Assembly: GCA_949130495.1 (NCBI GenBank)
Contig: OX422217.1
Coordinates: 571,612,606 to 571,676,605, forward strand
Direction: 5' to 3'
DNA: 64,000 nt
Origin: Sambucus nigra
Taxonomy: Eukaryota > Streptophyta > Magnoliopsida > Dipsacales > Adoxaceae
Within the stretch, counting starts at the first letter, position 1. Each line of letters starts with the position of its first letter. The translations under genes and the position numbers were made by a program. Under the pieces are notes generated by a model. That model was given only the letters and a program-made list of their open reading frames with translations, was not told where the DNA came from and made no database searches. Positions 1-11,792 of this stretch are shown here, piece by piece.

Positions 1-206
1 GTTCAACCTCTGAATTTAAAGAGGCTTATTCCTTTTCAGCTTCTCAATCCTTATCTTTGAGGGGAATTTTCTTCATAGTCCAATCAATAAAACGATGCAT
101 GGATAAGATTCCATGCATTAGAAGGTCATATGTATGACTATATGATCTATAAGTTCTAAAAGAGCCGAGGTTACACTAAAGAGAGAAATTGAATAAAAGA
201 TAATAC
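1..206 (-). other. Intron-like remainder of the R1 antisense gene
   Basis: This stretch follows, on the minus strand, a splice donor (CAG|GTATTA, donor G at 206) that ends the last recognisable exon of the antisense gene to its right. It has no coding signal of its own and is A/T-rich. I read it as intron sequence running off the window edge; the next exon is not visible. Confidence 0.35.
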
Positions 207-2083
207 CTGAATGGATCTATGGAGACTAAACTCTGCCAGCAAAGAGACGTCTAAAGAGAATAGGAAACGCTTATCTTCTTCAGTAATCACTGCACCGATA
301 GGATCAGCAGCCTTCAAACTATGGCCAATTAGACTATCACATATCTTCAACTAAAAAAGATGAGCTCTTTGGGCATTGTCCGAAGAGATGAGAATGGCAC
401 GATCCTCTTTTAGAGTCTTTCTCGGCCTCTGATGTTCCGGGTTCGTTGTGGTCTTACCCTTCTTTATAACAACGGCCTTGGATGTGCCGACTTTATTTTG
501 GGTGGTAGGAGGTGGTACATTTTTACCAGCCTTATTCATCAGCTTTATAAGACTGTGAGAACACATTTCCCAGAGGTCGTCCGATATACCTTCAGGGCGC
601 TCTGCAAAATCCATCAATGTTAGTAAGTAAAAGGCATAAAAAATAAGGTGTGTAACTTATGAAAAATTAAGACTTACGAGGCTCTGACAGAGGACCACCC
701 CTAAGCCTCTCTGAGAAAGGTAGGAGGGGGTCATCAGATGTTCATACTTTACAAGATGGCCCTGCTCTCCATAATTTTGAAGATTCTCAACCTTTTAGCA
801 GTTATCCTAGCTAAGTCCAGGGTTGGCTTTGGCAGCAAGGGATACCTTCCTCCGTCTCAGAGGGGTCCTTGGAACCAACGTTCTAGAAGGCTCACGGGGA
901 ACAAATTCCCATACCCCATATGTAAAGATATACTGAGGGTTCCAGTTGTGGTTTGAAGTCTGGGTAACCAACAAAATTTTCTTCTCTGACTTCCTAGCTA
1001 ATAAGTGGTAATATCTAGGGTGGTTCCTCACAGAGGAAGGCACGTAACAACCTGGGAAAACCCTAATTGGAAGGTCTGAGTGATGAATAACCCTCCAAAT
1101 AATGATGGCCCCAATCATAACCCTCCAGGCATTAGGGGATAATTTTGAGGGGATAAATTTATATGGGATAATATGGCTCTGATGGAAGGTTGGATAGGAA
1201 GACAGAAACCCAACTTGAACATCTGCTCGTAGACGTAGATCTCCCCATCTCGACCATTAAAGACCCTCTCACCCCTTAGAGTTTTCCTAAGAATGATGGA
1301 TGAGTTTATCGAATAGAGGTGCCTAAAGGCTAGAAGGTCGTACTCACTGACGGAGGTCTCAATCTCGGCTGCCTCAGATGTATCTATATCACTCCCTTGA
1401 CCATCATCATCATCCATATCAACATCGGCCTGGGCAGGTGCAGGGACACCACTAGGAAACCTCTGAGCAAACTCAGCCCCGGTGGTGGTCGACAGAGGGA
1501 TGGCATCAATGAAGAGGGGAATTGACACACTTGGCCCTATAACTTCAACATCAAAATAATGTTGTGAGGTTATAGCACCCTGGTTAGACTAAGCACAACT
1601 CGAAACCTTGGCCTCCTCAGGGACCACATCCTACCTGATAGAGTAATCCATAGCCTCTTAGAAATAGTCTACAAACATGGGGTCTGAGGAAGACGACTCA
1701 GACTCAGACATTGGTCTTGGTTCCACTAGAACCTCTATTGTATCAGTAGGCTTGGCTGGCTTAAGGTAGATAACCTTCAGAGGTGGAGTAAAGAAGGGTA
1801 TAAGAGGAAAGGCCTCAACCCTACGAGCTTCCTCTTGGGATAGCTCTATCTATCTAATTTTTTCAAAAGTCTTATCAGGAAGGGAAGGGAACTCTTCTAT
1901 GAGTTGGTATAAGGGTCTGAGCATTAGGTATAAGACACTACACTTGGACTCAAAATCATAAACATGGAAATAAATTAGACAATCTAAACTAAGGATCAAA
2001 CTTGGAATTCGGAAAGTTTTCAAAGAAAGAACATCAAGAATAGTCAAGAACAAGGTCGATGGAGAAGGTGATCGGACGTTCAC
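207..2083 (-). pseudogene. Decayed antisense gene of a Tat-type retrotransposon (Transposase_28 / 'putative gypsy type transposon' N-terminal domain)
   Basis: One reading frame runs from 2083 to about 1145, is shifted by one base near 1141-1150, and continues to an intron. The conserved core contains a PNAWR motif (about 1126-1140) followed by an aliphatic/IIIW segment, the pattern of the PF04195 family known from antisense genes between pol and the 3' LTR of Tat elements. An acidic SESESSSSD stretch lies near 1711 and a DMDDDDGQ stretch near 1400. A 76-bp intron (about 602-677) has GTAAGT at 677, a TACTTACTAAC branch-like site and a TTTTGCAG acceptor. Exon 2 runs to a donor at 207/206. In-frame stops at 1850-1852, 1658-1660, 1631-1633, 1589-1591, 807-809, 795-797 and 351-353 are all TAG or TAA, consistent with former CAG or CAA. 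It is not functional. The family assignment rests on motif recognition and has not been searched. Confidence 0.65.
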
Positions 2084-2480
2084 CGAAAACCTAAAGAAGC
2101 AATTTTTTTAGTCGAGGTAACCTCGGAGCTAACTACAAATGCCTGTATAATCACTCAAACACCACTATTCTATCCCTACAAGCACCAATATAGGTGGAAA
2201 CCACTGCCAGAAAACACAAATCCTCGCCGAAAATTCAGAAATGAAAAATAAGGGCTAAAAATGGGAAAGAAGGGTTAAAATTATACCTGACTAATTGCGG
2301 AAGAGAGAAGGAGAGGTTTAGACGCAAAGAAGACCTTCAAATGCAGTCAACAATGGAGGTCTTAGGGAAAACATTGCAGTTACAGAGAGAGGCTTTTGCG
2401 TGAAATTTTTTGGGAAAAGATAGAAGGAAGAAAGGGAAAGGGTTTTAAACCCACTAAATGATTAGGCGCGAGTTTCAAGA
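2084..2480 (-). other. Probable 5' leader and first intron of the R1 antisense gene
   Basis: On the minus strand the 2287-2480 stretch is CT-rich, lacks a long frame and ends in a good donor (GTCAG|GTATAATT, donor at 2286). A/T-rich intron-like sequence then leads to the coding frame starting by 2083. This is the layout of a non-coding first exon. No acceptor was fixed with confidence. Confidence 0.35.
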
Positions 2481-2499
2481 GCCCATCATTGCCCTAGAT

Positions 2500-3450
2500 A
2501 ACCCAAAATGTAAGCCATTATCACATCACGTTGGGACATGCATCACTTTCTCAGATCAACCAACCTCGGCCAGTCTCACAACCGAGGTGACAAGAATTTT
2601 ATAACAACCATCAGTAAGGTCATATCTCTTAAGGTCGGCCCCTCATGCATGAACATCGGCTGGTCATCAGCTGAGATCACCAGCGTCTCACGTGCTCTTC
2701 ATCAGCAAACATCATCATCGTCCCCAGATGATATTACAATCATCAGCCAAAAGAAAAACCTCATGGGCTTAATCATTAAGCATAATGTCATCATTGGCCC
2801 TAACCGACATTACTATTACCTCATACCTAACCTCGACTAGCCCTCCAGACCGATGCCATCATGGATATTGACCTTGGACAAAGCAATGGTCGAACTTCAC
2901 CAACCCCGTACTCATCCAGACCGAGGTTGCTACCAATCAAAGACAGGGCTGAGCATTTACAAACACATGTATGGATTGGAACACGTCGATAAATCTGTTA
3001 TAACTAAATCATTCCTTCCACGTGTGGGAATATTGAGGTCATCGTTTTTTACTTAAGATCAGGCAGGTGTCATCCTTATACTGGTTGGATCTTCATGCAC
3101 ATGCTCATTGCATGCTTGGGGGGTACATTACACCCCCTAAGCACTATATATAGAGGTCATCCTCTACCTTGTAAAGGGATCCAAAATTGAAACCCTAGCT
3201 AAAACTTTGTCATTTTACATAGAAGAGAGAGAAAGATTGAGAGATTGTATTTATGGACATTTGTGCCTTCGTCTAGTGATATTGCTCACACACTCACAGT
3301 GGACGTAGGCCATCTTGGCTGAACCACTTATATATAGGTGTTCATCCTCTTCTCCTCACCTCAATCTCTTATATTTAATACACTCTCGTGTTGTCATTAT
3401 TATTACTTGCTTGAGCTTGTCAACACCTTATCTGGTGGTGGTGTTTCCAG
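2500..3450 (+). mobile_element. LTR of Tat-like element R1 (edges uncertain)
   Basis: A TATA box (TATATATAG) starts at 3145. It is followed by an R/U5-like stretch containing GTGGACGTAGGCC (about 3299-3311) and GCTGAACCACTT, a signature common near the 3' end of plant LTRs. It lies immediately beyond the 5' end of the antisense gene on the left, as expected for the 3' LTR of the same element. The left edge (about 2500) and right edge (about 3450) are estimates, because I could not find a matching second LTR or a target duplication. Confidence 0.45.
3145..3153 (+). promoter_or_regulatory. TATA box of the R1 LTR
   Basis: TATATATAG lies about 150 bp upstream of the GTGGACGTAGGCC signature, the usual spacing for U3/R in plant LTRs. 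Confidence 0.45.
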
Positions 3451-3489
3451 CATCATGAGTTATTTTAAATCGTTTAAAATCGTAGTGTA

Positions 3490-5683
3490 TTACTTTCAAG
3501 ATTAACTGGTCACACTAACTTGAGATGCATGTCACCTCTTAACTACAGTGCACACGTAACGTGCTCATTTTAATTATCCTAATTAAACTACTAGATCTAT
3601 CTAGGATATACAACTACTATGTAATCCCAACTCCTCTAATACTATCTATTATCTAACTTTAACTACATTCACTAGGTATTCATTTACAAACAATATTTTA
3701 GCGACACACTTGATATCATTCAAAGAATCACGAGATAATGTACATAGCTACACCCTTGTCACAATTAGATATGCATGCTATACCATATAAACATACATAT
3801 ATACATCCCTTATTATATACATATAATCGTATCTCCATAGTTAAACTCATTGGATACATTCCTCGTGAGCTATTCGACTCCAGTCATCACGCCTTTCATT
3901 GAGCCACCTGGTTGGCATCTCACCATTGATCCCAAATGAATACACATGTAATGGAGGTAGTCATAGATATATTCCTTGGCGTTGCGACCATACCACATCA
4001 TACCCAATCGGACTCAAACCAACACTCATCCTCACACATGTATAGTGGCCATGAAATAATATTATAACCTCGGGAATCAATCTAACACCTGCTGGTCAAC
4101 GCCAGGGTAGATTGTCCACTACACGCTTCCTCCTATGGCAGCACTACCGAGTAGGTATGTTTATTACAGAAGTAGCATGAACACATACATATATATACAT
4201 GTCCTAATACGTATATGTAATTACTATCGAACCCGTACACATATCCGACTGTGCACGGTTCATCTAAATCCCAAAGTTCATCCAAACTTCCTAATTTATT
4301 TAATGAACCAGTCCCTGATTCGAGAACCCTATTAAATTATTAAATTCCCACTAATAAGTTGGGAAATAAATATGTTTTTATTAATTATCCACTAACTTGG
4401 ATAACCTACCACGTACTTGCTCGATTTCATAAAAATAATCAAAACGTTTCCCCGATGGTAACCCAACCCAAAACCATGGGTCGTTCAAACGGAACACCCA
4501 TCTCGTTCGAACGCAATATAGTACCTCATTCGAATGGAAAACCAAGCTCTTTCGAATGAAAAGTTGTACCTCGTTGCAATGGTGTTCGAACGAGGTTCTA
4601 AAATCATTTTAGAGGACGTACCCAAAGCCCTCTTTCTTAGGAGGGATTCATCCTCAACCTCCCAACTTTGTTTCTAGGGTTTTCAATACCCAAATTACCA
4701 GAAATTTAGTTCATTGATTATTTATATTACCCAATCCCACCGATATAAACAAAAATTTAACATGGAAATCATGACTAATTCAAGATTTAAAACTCATATA
4801 TCAAATTAGTCATAAAGATCTTATCTCCCATGAAAATTCATTATTCTTTTCCTTTAAACCCCATATTTTATCAGTAAAAACCGACCCATTTTTGTTCATC
4901 ATTAAGATCAATCATTATGAATAGGGTTCTTTATTAATCATTAATTCCAGTTTCCCATAATCAAAACCTTAATTTTCTAACATAAATCAAGAAAGTAATT
5001 GACTATAACTAAAATGCGACATAAAGTAAGTATTTACTTGCCTTAATGGACTACAAATCCGAAGTTCTTTAAAACGGGTTAAATCTTCTCCTCAAGATCC
5101 TTCCTCCTTCCTAATTTTCTCTTCTCTGCGATTCTTTTCTCTCAACCTCTTGTTTGTAAAGTGAAAGGGGGTTGTCATACACCTTACCAAACCCTAATAG
5201 GACGTATCAATCCCCTTTTTCTCTTTAATTAATAATATAAAATGTCCTTCTTGCCATTATAAGACCCTATTTATTTCTAAAAATTCCCCCGAACCCAAAC
5301 ACAACACCCGGGTACCAATTCTAGACTACATCAACCTTTCTCGGATCACCGGTACACTCTAAAAGGTCATCCAAGTCATTAAACTCCAATTATGATAACT
5401 TTTCATTATTTAGATTCAACACATGTGTACCTTACATGTCCCATATAAATTATATTGATCCATCAATGTAACATCCTATTGACCCATCATCGATATCACC
5501 GTCGTTAACACTCATACATACCCTGGAATAAATCCTATATCTATTTAGTTAACACACACAAGTAAAAAATAATTCCAATAAATATTAATCATTTATCTCA
5601 CTAATTAATATATAGTGATTTCTAGTTTAATTATCTCCTAATTAAATTAATAAAATAAACAATTAAAATTATGGGGTATTACA
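3490..5683 (-). mobile_element. Truncated Tekay/Del-like LTR, minus strand
   Basis: Read on the minus strand it begins TGTAATACCCCATAATT at 5683, the same start as the LTR entering at 63447 and close to those at 10856 and 55678. About 2.2 kb further it contains sequence matching an internal part of the 49307-50825 LTR (CACCTCTTAACTA near 3533). The other terminus (TGTGACACC in plus orientation) is absent, so it is truncated about where the R1 LTR ends. A cluster of TTCGAACG-type palindromes lies at about 4475-4610. No coding sequence was found. Confidence 0.6.
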
Positions 5684-6445
5684 CTGATCTCAATGAAGAA
5701 GATATGGCATGTCTAGTGAATCTAGATCGACTTAATAAATTATACCCTTAATCTAACTCTCGTTGTGTTAATTTTTTCTTCTTCTTTTCTTCCTTTTCCA
5801 GAACTACATAGAACCTGATTATCTTGGAAACATCTTTCAAAATTTCATAAAGAGTTTTTATCCCGACGGAGGTACATAGGCAACACATAAAGTAACTTTG
5901 GGCGTGCTCCTTTCTCTTTCACAAAATGATATTATTTTCTCTAATCAGGAGACACTTATTTTTTTTATCATTTCAATTGAACAAAAGGATTATGTATCCC
6001 ATAGTGATTGGTGTAGATATTTCAAGCATAAGAAATTCTTCATAACGAACAATAAGATATGTTAAAATAATTGTTTATTTCAATATATTTTATTATAAAC
6101 ATATCTATTACATGAAGAATCAATAATACAAATCCTAAATACTCACCAATAACCTATACCTACCATTCAAAAACCCACACTTACGAAGCCCATAACCATA
6201 CCTACACATAAACAAATAAATAAACACTTCAAAAGATACACTAACAAACCAACCTTCCTACATAACCATCATACCTATCAAAACTTCAAAACAGACTTGT
6301 CTCATCTTCCAGAAGGCCTTCCCGCATCGTCATCATTATCATAACCACTATTGTCTTCTAGGGCTCCTCGGTAATCTCCATTCTGAGTGTATATCTTTGT
6401 AATTAAATTAAATTACTGTGACATGTGTAATTTAATAATTCCTAA
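5684..6445. other. Unassigned spacer with two exon-like fragments
   Basis: On the plus strand a pyrimidine-rich TTTTCCAG acceptor near 5802 precedes a short open stretch, and a 3' edge is not clear. On the minus strand about 6387-6302 encodes an acidic tail ending NDDDAGRPSGR and a stop, which looks like a genuine protein C-terminus, followed by A/T-rich 3' sequence. Neither fragment was identified. The rest is A/T-rich with no signal. Confidence 0.3.
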
Positions 6446-6520
6446 TGTAGAGGGGTATATACCCAATAGCTCAAATAGTTGGCCGAACATGCCCAATTGG
6501 AGAGGGGGGATCACCATGAG

Positions 6521-6544
6521 CCCCCCCCCCCCCCCCCCCCCCCC
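6521..6544. repeat. Poly-C run (24 bp)
   Basis: Twenty-four consecutive C within the U3 of the 5' LTR. It is bounded by ATGAG on the left and AAGAAG on the right. Confidence 0.9.
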
Positions 6545-6569
6545 AAGAAGTTCCCTTGCCAAGACAAAA

Positions 6570-7225
6570 GTAAATTTGGGCGAGGAGGCCCACCAAGAAG
6601 GGATCCTCGTCCCAAGAACCTCAGAATTCATAAAAATAGAACTTGGGTGAGGAGGCCCATCAGTAAGGGCTCCCCGTCCCAAATTACCCACAGTTCACAA
6701 TAATTGAATTTGGTCAAGGAGTCCCACCAGGAAGAGCTCCTTGTCCCAAAATGCTCAGAACTCACAGAAAATGAATTTCAACGAGGAGGTCCACCTGGAT
6801 TGGCTCCTCGTCCCAAAATGCCCAGAATTCACATAAATTGATCTGTGGTGAGGAGGCGAACCAGGAAGGGATCCTCGCCCCAAAATGCCCATAAGTCACA
6901 GAAGTATAATTTGGGTGAGGCCAACCATGAGGGGCTCCTCATCCTGAAAAGCTCAAAACTCACAAAAGTAAAGTTTGGTAGAGGAGACCCACCATGAGGG
7001 GCTCCTCGTCCCAAAAAAATCTCAGAAACCATAGAAATGAAATTTGGGAGAGGAAAACCACCACATGGGGTTCCTCGTCCCCAAATGCTCAAAGATTACA
7101 TGAAAAAAGTTTGGACAAGGAGTCTCACCATGAGGAGCTCCTTGTCCCCAGAAGTCTAAATTCTTTACTAAAAAGAACTAGTGGGCGAGGAGGCCCACCT
7201 AGAGTGACCTCCTCCCCAATATTTG
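6570..7225 (+). repeat. Tandem array in 5' LTR, about 67-bp unit
   Basis: The phrase GGCGAGGAGGCCCACC and variants recurs at about 6578, 6645, 6712 and 6779 and onward, giving a spacing of 67 bp and about ten units. Each unit has a GAGG...CCTC-type inverted pair (for example GGCGAGG with CCTCGTCCC). It resembles the 63-bp array of the 3' LTR (55.4-59.6 kb). Confidence 0.75.
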
Positions 7226-7504
7226 TTATTCAAATATATATTAAAGTACCGATATATTACTTTCTTGTACAGGTATCCTGGTTGAGAACGCAAAGCTTAA
7301 AAAGGCAAGTTTGGATTCTCTTGGGAGATATGGCTTGATGGCTGAGGAACAAGGTTTGTTGAGGAAGCTCATCCAGTAAGCACTTAATGATTGAAAGAAC
7401 ACTAGTAGATAGACCCTAGGGGTCACCCAGTCTTGGCACGGTCGCACCTAGTCATAACTAAAGTGAACAACCAAGAGGTTTCTAATAAGAAATGAACAGT
7501 TTAT

Positions 7505-7740
7505 AAAATGATTTTACAGGAGATGGTCCTTGAGACCTCTCCTCGAGTTAATAAATTATTTTAGAGGAGTTGGTCCTTGAGACCACTCCTCAAGTTTAAA
7601 AATGATTTTAGAGGAGGTGGTCCTTGAGGCCTCTCCTGGAATTTATAAAATGATTTTAGAGGAGATGGTCCTTCAGGCCTCTCCTCAAGTTTATAAATGA
7701 TTTTAGAGGAGGTGGTCCTTGAGACCCTCCTCAAGTTTAC
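7505..7740 (+). repeat. Short tandem array with self-complementary units in 5' LTR
   Basis: About four to five copies of a roughly 60-bp unit carrying GAGGAGGTGGTCCTTGAG and CCTCTCCTC, so each unit could fold on itself. A shorter equivalent occurs at 62460-62590. Confidence 0.75.
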
Positions 7741-7971
7741 AATGTTTGTACAACAAGTTAGCATTTTAAAAGATAATTACGAAATCAGATATTTTGTCTA
7801 CAAGCATATACATATTTTCTTTTTGAATTTGGTTTATACCAGGTAGCACCTGTCAGATGGGATAGGCGGATGCACACAGATAGGGAGAAATAGTACATTA
7901 TCGACCTTGTCCCTCACCAACCATCTCAGTTTTGGAGCCCAATAAGTGTTAACTCAACCCCAGTTTCCAAG

Positions 7972-7979
7972 TATAAATA
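7972..7979 (+). promoter_or_regulatory. TATA box of R2 5' LTR
   Basis: TATAAATA followed by TGACCCCTGGGCAAGG. The same arrangement is at 62826 in the 3' LTR, marking the U3/R boundary in both. Confidence 0.65.
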
Positions 7980-8349
7980 TGACCCCTGGGCAAGGTCAAG
8001 TTACAATCAGAACTCAAGTCATACCATTACTCTGTCAAAATCATACCAGATACCTAGTGTTCTCCCCTTCCTCTCTCTCTAAGTGCTGAGTGCTTTATTC
8101 CTTCACTCCACACTAACAACCATTATTCTCAGGAGTTCCTCTTGAGAAAAGTTACTATTATTATTATGAAGATCATATTCTTACAGGGATTAGTTCTTAC
8201 TCTGGTTCCATTTTTACCAAAATGAGAAGGTTTTACCATGTGTTGCTCTATAAGTTCTTAAAAACCTTGAAGGCAGGGTCCCTTGGAGTGGGTCACGCCT
8301 CAACTGTTCTAGTTATTCATAGACCCTAGTCACATTGCCCTCCTACATT

Positions 8350-8365
8350 TGGCGACTCTGTTAGG
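8350..8365 (+). other. Primer binding site of R2
   Basis: TGGCGACTCTG begins two bases after the LTR end. This form of primer binding site is typical of Tat/Ogre elements (a tRNA-Arg primer has been reported for Ogre). Its presence fixes the right edge of the 5' LTR. Confidence 0.6.
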
Positions 8366-10000
8366 TGGACAAGAACGTTTTCAACGTTTCTAAAAATCTA
8401 GTTTTTGAAGACATTCCCCTTAGGAATGGAACCCAAAATTATCAGACTACTCAGGAGGATATGGTGGTGACCGGAGCTAAGACACCTGCTCCTCAGGGAG
8501 GGAAGACCAGCTCACCAGTAGCATCTTCGATGACAAGTATGATCCCTATAGGCATGTTTTTTGACTTCTTGAAACAAAAAATGTAGACCTAGCAAGTTTG
8601 GGTCAAGGTTATGTAACACCAGAAGCTTCCCCCTCTGGAGGGGCAGCCACTCCAGTAGTGATTCCAACAGAGGAGGTTCCTCCATGAAAGGTGGTGTGAA
8701 GCAAGTTGTGTCACCATCATGTTCACCAGTAGTAAAGGGCATGAGTTTTTAGTATTCTCCCTCCAACGATGTTACTATATAGGAGGTAAGGAAGCTTCTC
8801 TCCTCCTCTCAAAGAGAAGCACCTCATATGTATGAGGAGCTACAAGATCCTTACTCTCATAGTGTAAATGACAAGTCATACCCATAAGGGTATATCCCAC
8901 CACAGTTCATTAGGTTTAATGGAAAAGGGGAGAGCCCAAGAGAGCAGGTGAATAGGTTCGTTGATTACCTAGGAGTGCATGGAAATGATAAAAACTTGAG
9001 GTTAAGGGAGTTCTCCAAGACTCTTATATGAAAGGCCTACACGTGGTATTCCCAGTTGGCACCCAACAGCATCCATAGGAAATTCCTCCAGAAGTTATTT
9101 ATAACAGAGGATGAGTTCATATTGAGATACTTGGCATAAAAGTTACAAAAGCTTGGGGAGGAGTTAATGCAATATATCAAGCATTTTCGCGAGAGGGCAC
9201 TGGATGTCCATGAGGATGTAGCGTAGGCAAGGATACTTTAAATACCTGTCGAGGGACTCTTAGAGGAATACAAGCTCCATTTCGTTAATGACACTAGGGA
9301 TGGAACCTTTAGAGAGTTCACCAAGGCTGGCGGTAATATAGCCATGATAATAAAGCCTAGGTCCTCAAGTTAGAGGACACAAGTGCCACTGACTTCAAAA
9401 AGGTTTCAAATGTCGAGGAGGCAAGCAGTCAACTATGTGGATGGAAGTCCAAAGGGTAAGAATCTAAGAACAACGACTAAGGTAACAAGAGAAAGTTAGA
9501 AGATGATGTTGCTCCAAGCCAAAGATATGGATTATTATTGTACGTTGGTATGAGAAGGGGTAGCAGGTCCCCCTCACTTTAATGGGTAAATACTAATAGT
9601 AGATAATAAATCTAATCCTACGTATTATGAGTTAGACTAGTGGGTGCAATACTCCTCAAAAGACTATTACTACTTAAGGAGGATCATTGGCGAGAAAGTG
9701 GACAGTTGTACTTTGCAGATACCCCATGATGTTAAAGAGAACCCACTTCCAGCTCATCATTATCCCACTACCAATATGAAGAAGCAAATCAAGATCTGAT
9801 GAAGTTGGAAGGTGGCGAGAAAATATGTGAAGGGTTAAAAAGGCCATCACTGAGAGAGGAGTGATTCTTCACCCTAGACAAAGAAAGGGTGGAGGTGAGG
9901 AAGTCGAGCAGGTGAACCTCCTAAAGTGAAAATTTGATGTCATTGTTTCTCTGGATGGGGAGGGATATCTAAGGTAGAGTACATTTGTAATGCCTAGATA
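8365..10000 (+). pseudogene. Decayed gag of R2
   Basis: The recognisable core (about 8890-9350) reads PPQF(I)RFNGKGESPREQVNRF, then LREFSKTL, then AYTWYSQLAPNSI, the conserved order of a Tat-type Retrotrans_gag (capsid) domain. Stops interrupt it, including TGA at 9029-9031, TAA at 9137-9139 (former CAA likely) and TAG at 9224-9226 (former CAG likely). The stretch before the core is low-complexity; after 9400 it is lysine-rich and frameshifted, and no CCHC knuckle could be placed. It is non-functional. Confidence 0.65.
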
Positions 10001-10855
10001 TTTAAAGTGGAGTTAGACAGTAAATGTGAAGCTATAGAGAGGAGTCCCAAGTTCGAGTGGTTCTTTAACCAAATAGGAGTAAAGTATAACACCAGAGTAG
10101 TTATAACAAGAAAGGTCTGGGAAGCAGTAAATAAACAGGGAGACCCCTCACTAAATTGACAGGGTCCAACTTGGAGGTTGATCAAAAGATACACTTCTGA
10201 AGTGGTCTTTTTTTAAGCGGACAGACAGGTTCCCTACATCCATAACCTCCCGTTGTATGTGATAGCTATTATCAACGACGTTTCATTCCCACGGAATTAA
10301 TGTATGGAGGGTAATCTATTAATATTATGCCAATCAATACGTTCTATGAAATGGGAATTGATCAAGAGAAGATAGTTCCCGTGCCACTAGAGATTTCAGG
10401 GTTTGACAGCGTTGAAATGCAATCCCTCGGATATGTGAGAGTGGGTATTGAGTTGGGAAATTTCACATCCCACATCAAGTTCCACATCATCAATGCCAAC
10501 ACCACCTACCATTTGCTCATTGGAAGAGTATGGATGTATACCAATGGCATAGTACCCTCCACCTACAACTAATGTGCAAAATCCAACATCTAAGGAACAG
10601 AGATCATAATCAAAGCAACACTGAAGCCCTTTTCTATTGAGGAAGCTCGTCTGGTGGTTGCGGCATTCTACACAAAATTGGACAAAGATAGGAAGAATTC
10701 TTCAAGAAAGTTAGAGGGGATTCAAGTGGTTAGAGGAGGTGCCCAGCAAAAGAAATCTATCCATGATCATTTGGGGGGAAGGGTGATCCCCCGCATAGGA
10801 AAATTCAAGAGAAAGGTGGAGGAGGTACTCAAACCTCCTCGAACTTGCAAGATGG
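10001..10855 (+). pseudogene. Decayed aspartic protease region of R2
   Basis: The open piece 10327-10572 has MPINTFYEMG, then a glycine-rich strand and YHLLIGRVWMYTNGIVPST, matching the C-terminal half of the retropepsin-like domain of Tat polyproteins (usual form: ILGRPWLH...AVPST). The N-terminal half with the catalytic DTG is not readable (frameshifts and stops at 10001-10326). A basic linker follows (10573-10855) until it is broken by the LTR insertion at 10856. Confidence 0.6.
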
Positions 10856-11747
10856 TGTAATACCCCGCACTTTTATGGATATTTAAATTTATAAATGGTT
10901 GTAATTTGGAAATTTGAGGAATTTATGTGAATAATAATTTTGGATTTTATGATTGTTAGATTTTTTCCGATGTGTGTTTCATTTACTTTTGGGACTAAGT
11001 AAATAAGTCGGATTATTTTAATTACATGTCGCAGTGGGGTAAAGTGATAAAGGGTGATATTTTAATTTGGAAAAACTCGTATGAAGATGTGTTGGGTTTA
11101 ATTAGTGAATTGTAGTTAAGTGACTTGGATGGAGATTTCGAGTGCGCGGTTGGTTTTGGAATGGCCGAGATAGTCAGAATAGAGTATCCGTGAGTAGTGT
11201 TTAGGTTCTGGGAATTTTTGGACTAATAGGGGCTCACAATTGAGTAAAGGAGTCATTTTTGGGTTTATAAGGGATAAACCCTTATTTATATCTATATAAG
11301 GAACGAGAGAGTGGGATAAAGATGGAAAAAGAAGAAAAAAGAAATAAAGAGGAGAAAGGAAGATAGAAAAGGGATTTCCGGGCCAAACTCCGTGGGATTC
11401 GACTCGAGGTCGTCGGATTTTATCCACAAGGCAATTGTTTGCTTGCTTTATTAATTTAGTGTGTTTATTTCCCATATTATAGTTGGTGTAAAACTATAAA
11501 TATTTTTGGTTTGGTTTTTTGTGAATCAAAACGGGTTTTTCGGAAGATTAACGAATAAACCCCAGATAATATCCAATTCGAGAAACTTTGAAATTAATCA
11601 TTGGATATGGGTTATAGGATGATTAGAACCATTTTTATGTGTGTATATATTATTGGTTGAGTTTAGAGGATGAGAGGAGAGGAGATAAAATATAGGAGGT
11701 ATTTTAATGGCCGAAACAGGGGCCGGAGAAGAAACTGCCCTGTTTGG

Positions 11748-11792
11748 TTGATCGATCGACGGCCAACGGTCGATCGATCGGCCCTATAAAAA
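11748..11792 (+). promoter_or_regulatory. Palindrome cluster and TATA box of the solo LTR
   Basis: Two GATCGATCGA-type palindromes flank CGGCCAACGG, followed after a few bases by TATAAAAA (11785-11792). This looks like a core promoter with an upstream symmetric element. Confidence 0.5.

Larger units (their letters stand above)
6446..8347 (+). mobile_element. 5' LTR of R2
   Basis: Begins TGTAGAGGGG and ends CCTACA, directly before the primer binding site. It contains a C24 run, about ten 67-bp tandem units, a block of inverted-looking 60-bp units (7505-7740), a TATA box at 7972 and a U5 end. The portion from about 7240 to 8347 aligns with 62200-63207 in the 3' LTR, including GGGTCACCCAGTC, CCCCTGGGCAAGGTCA and TGGGTCACGCCTCA. 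Confidence 0.7.
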
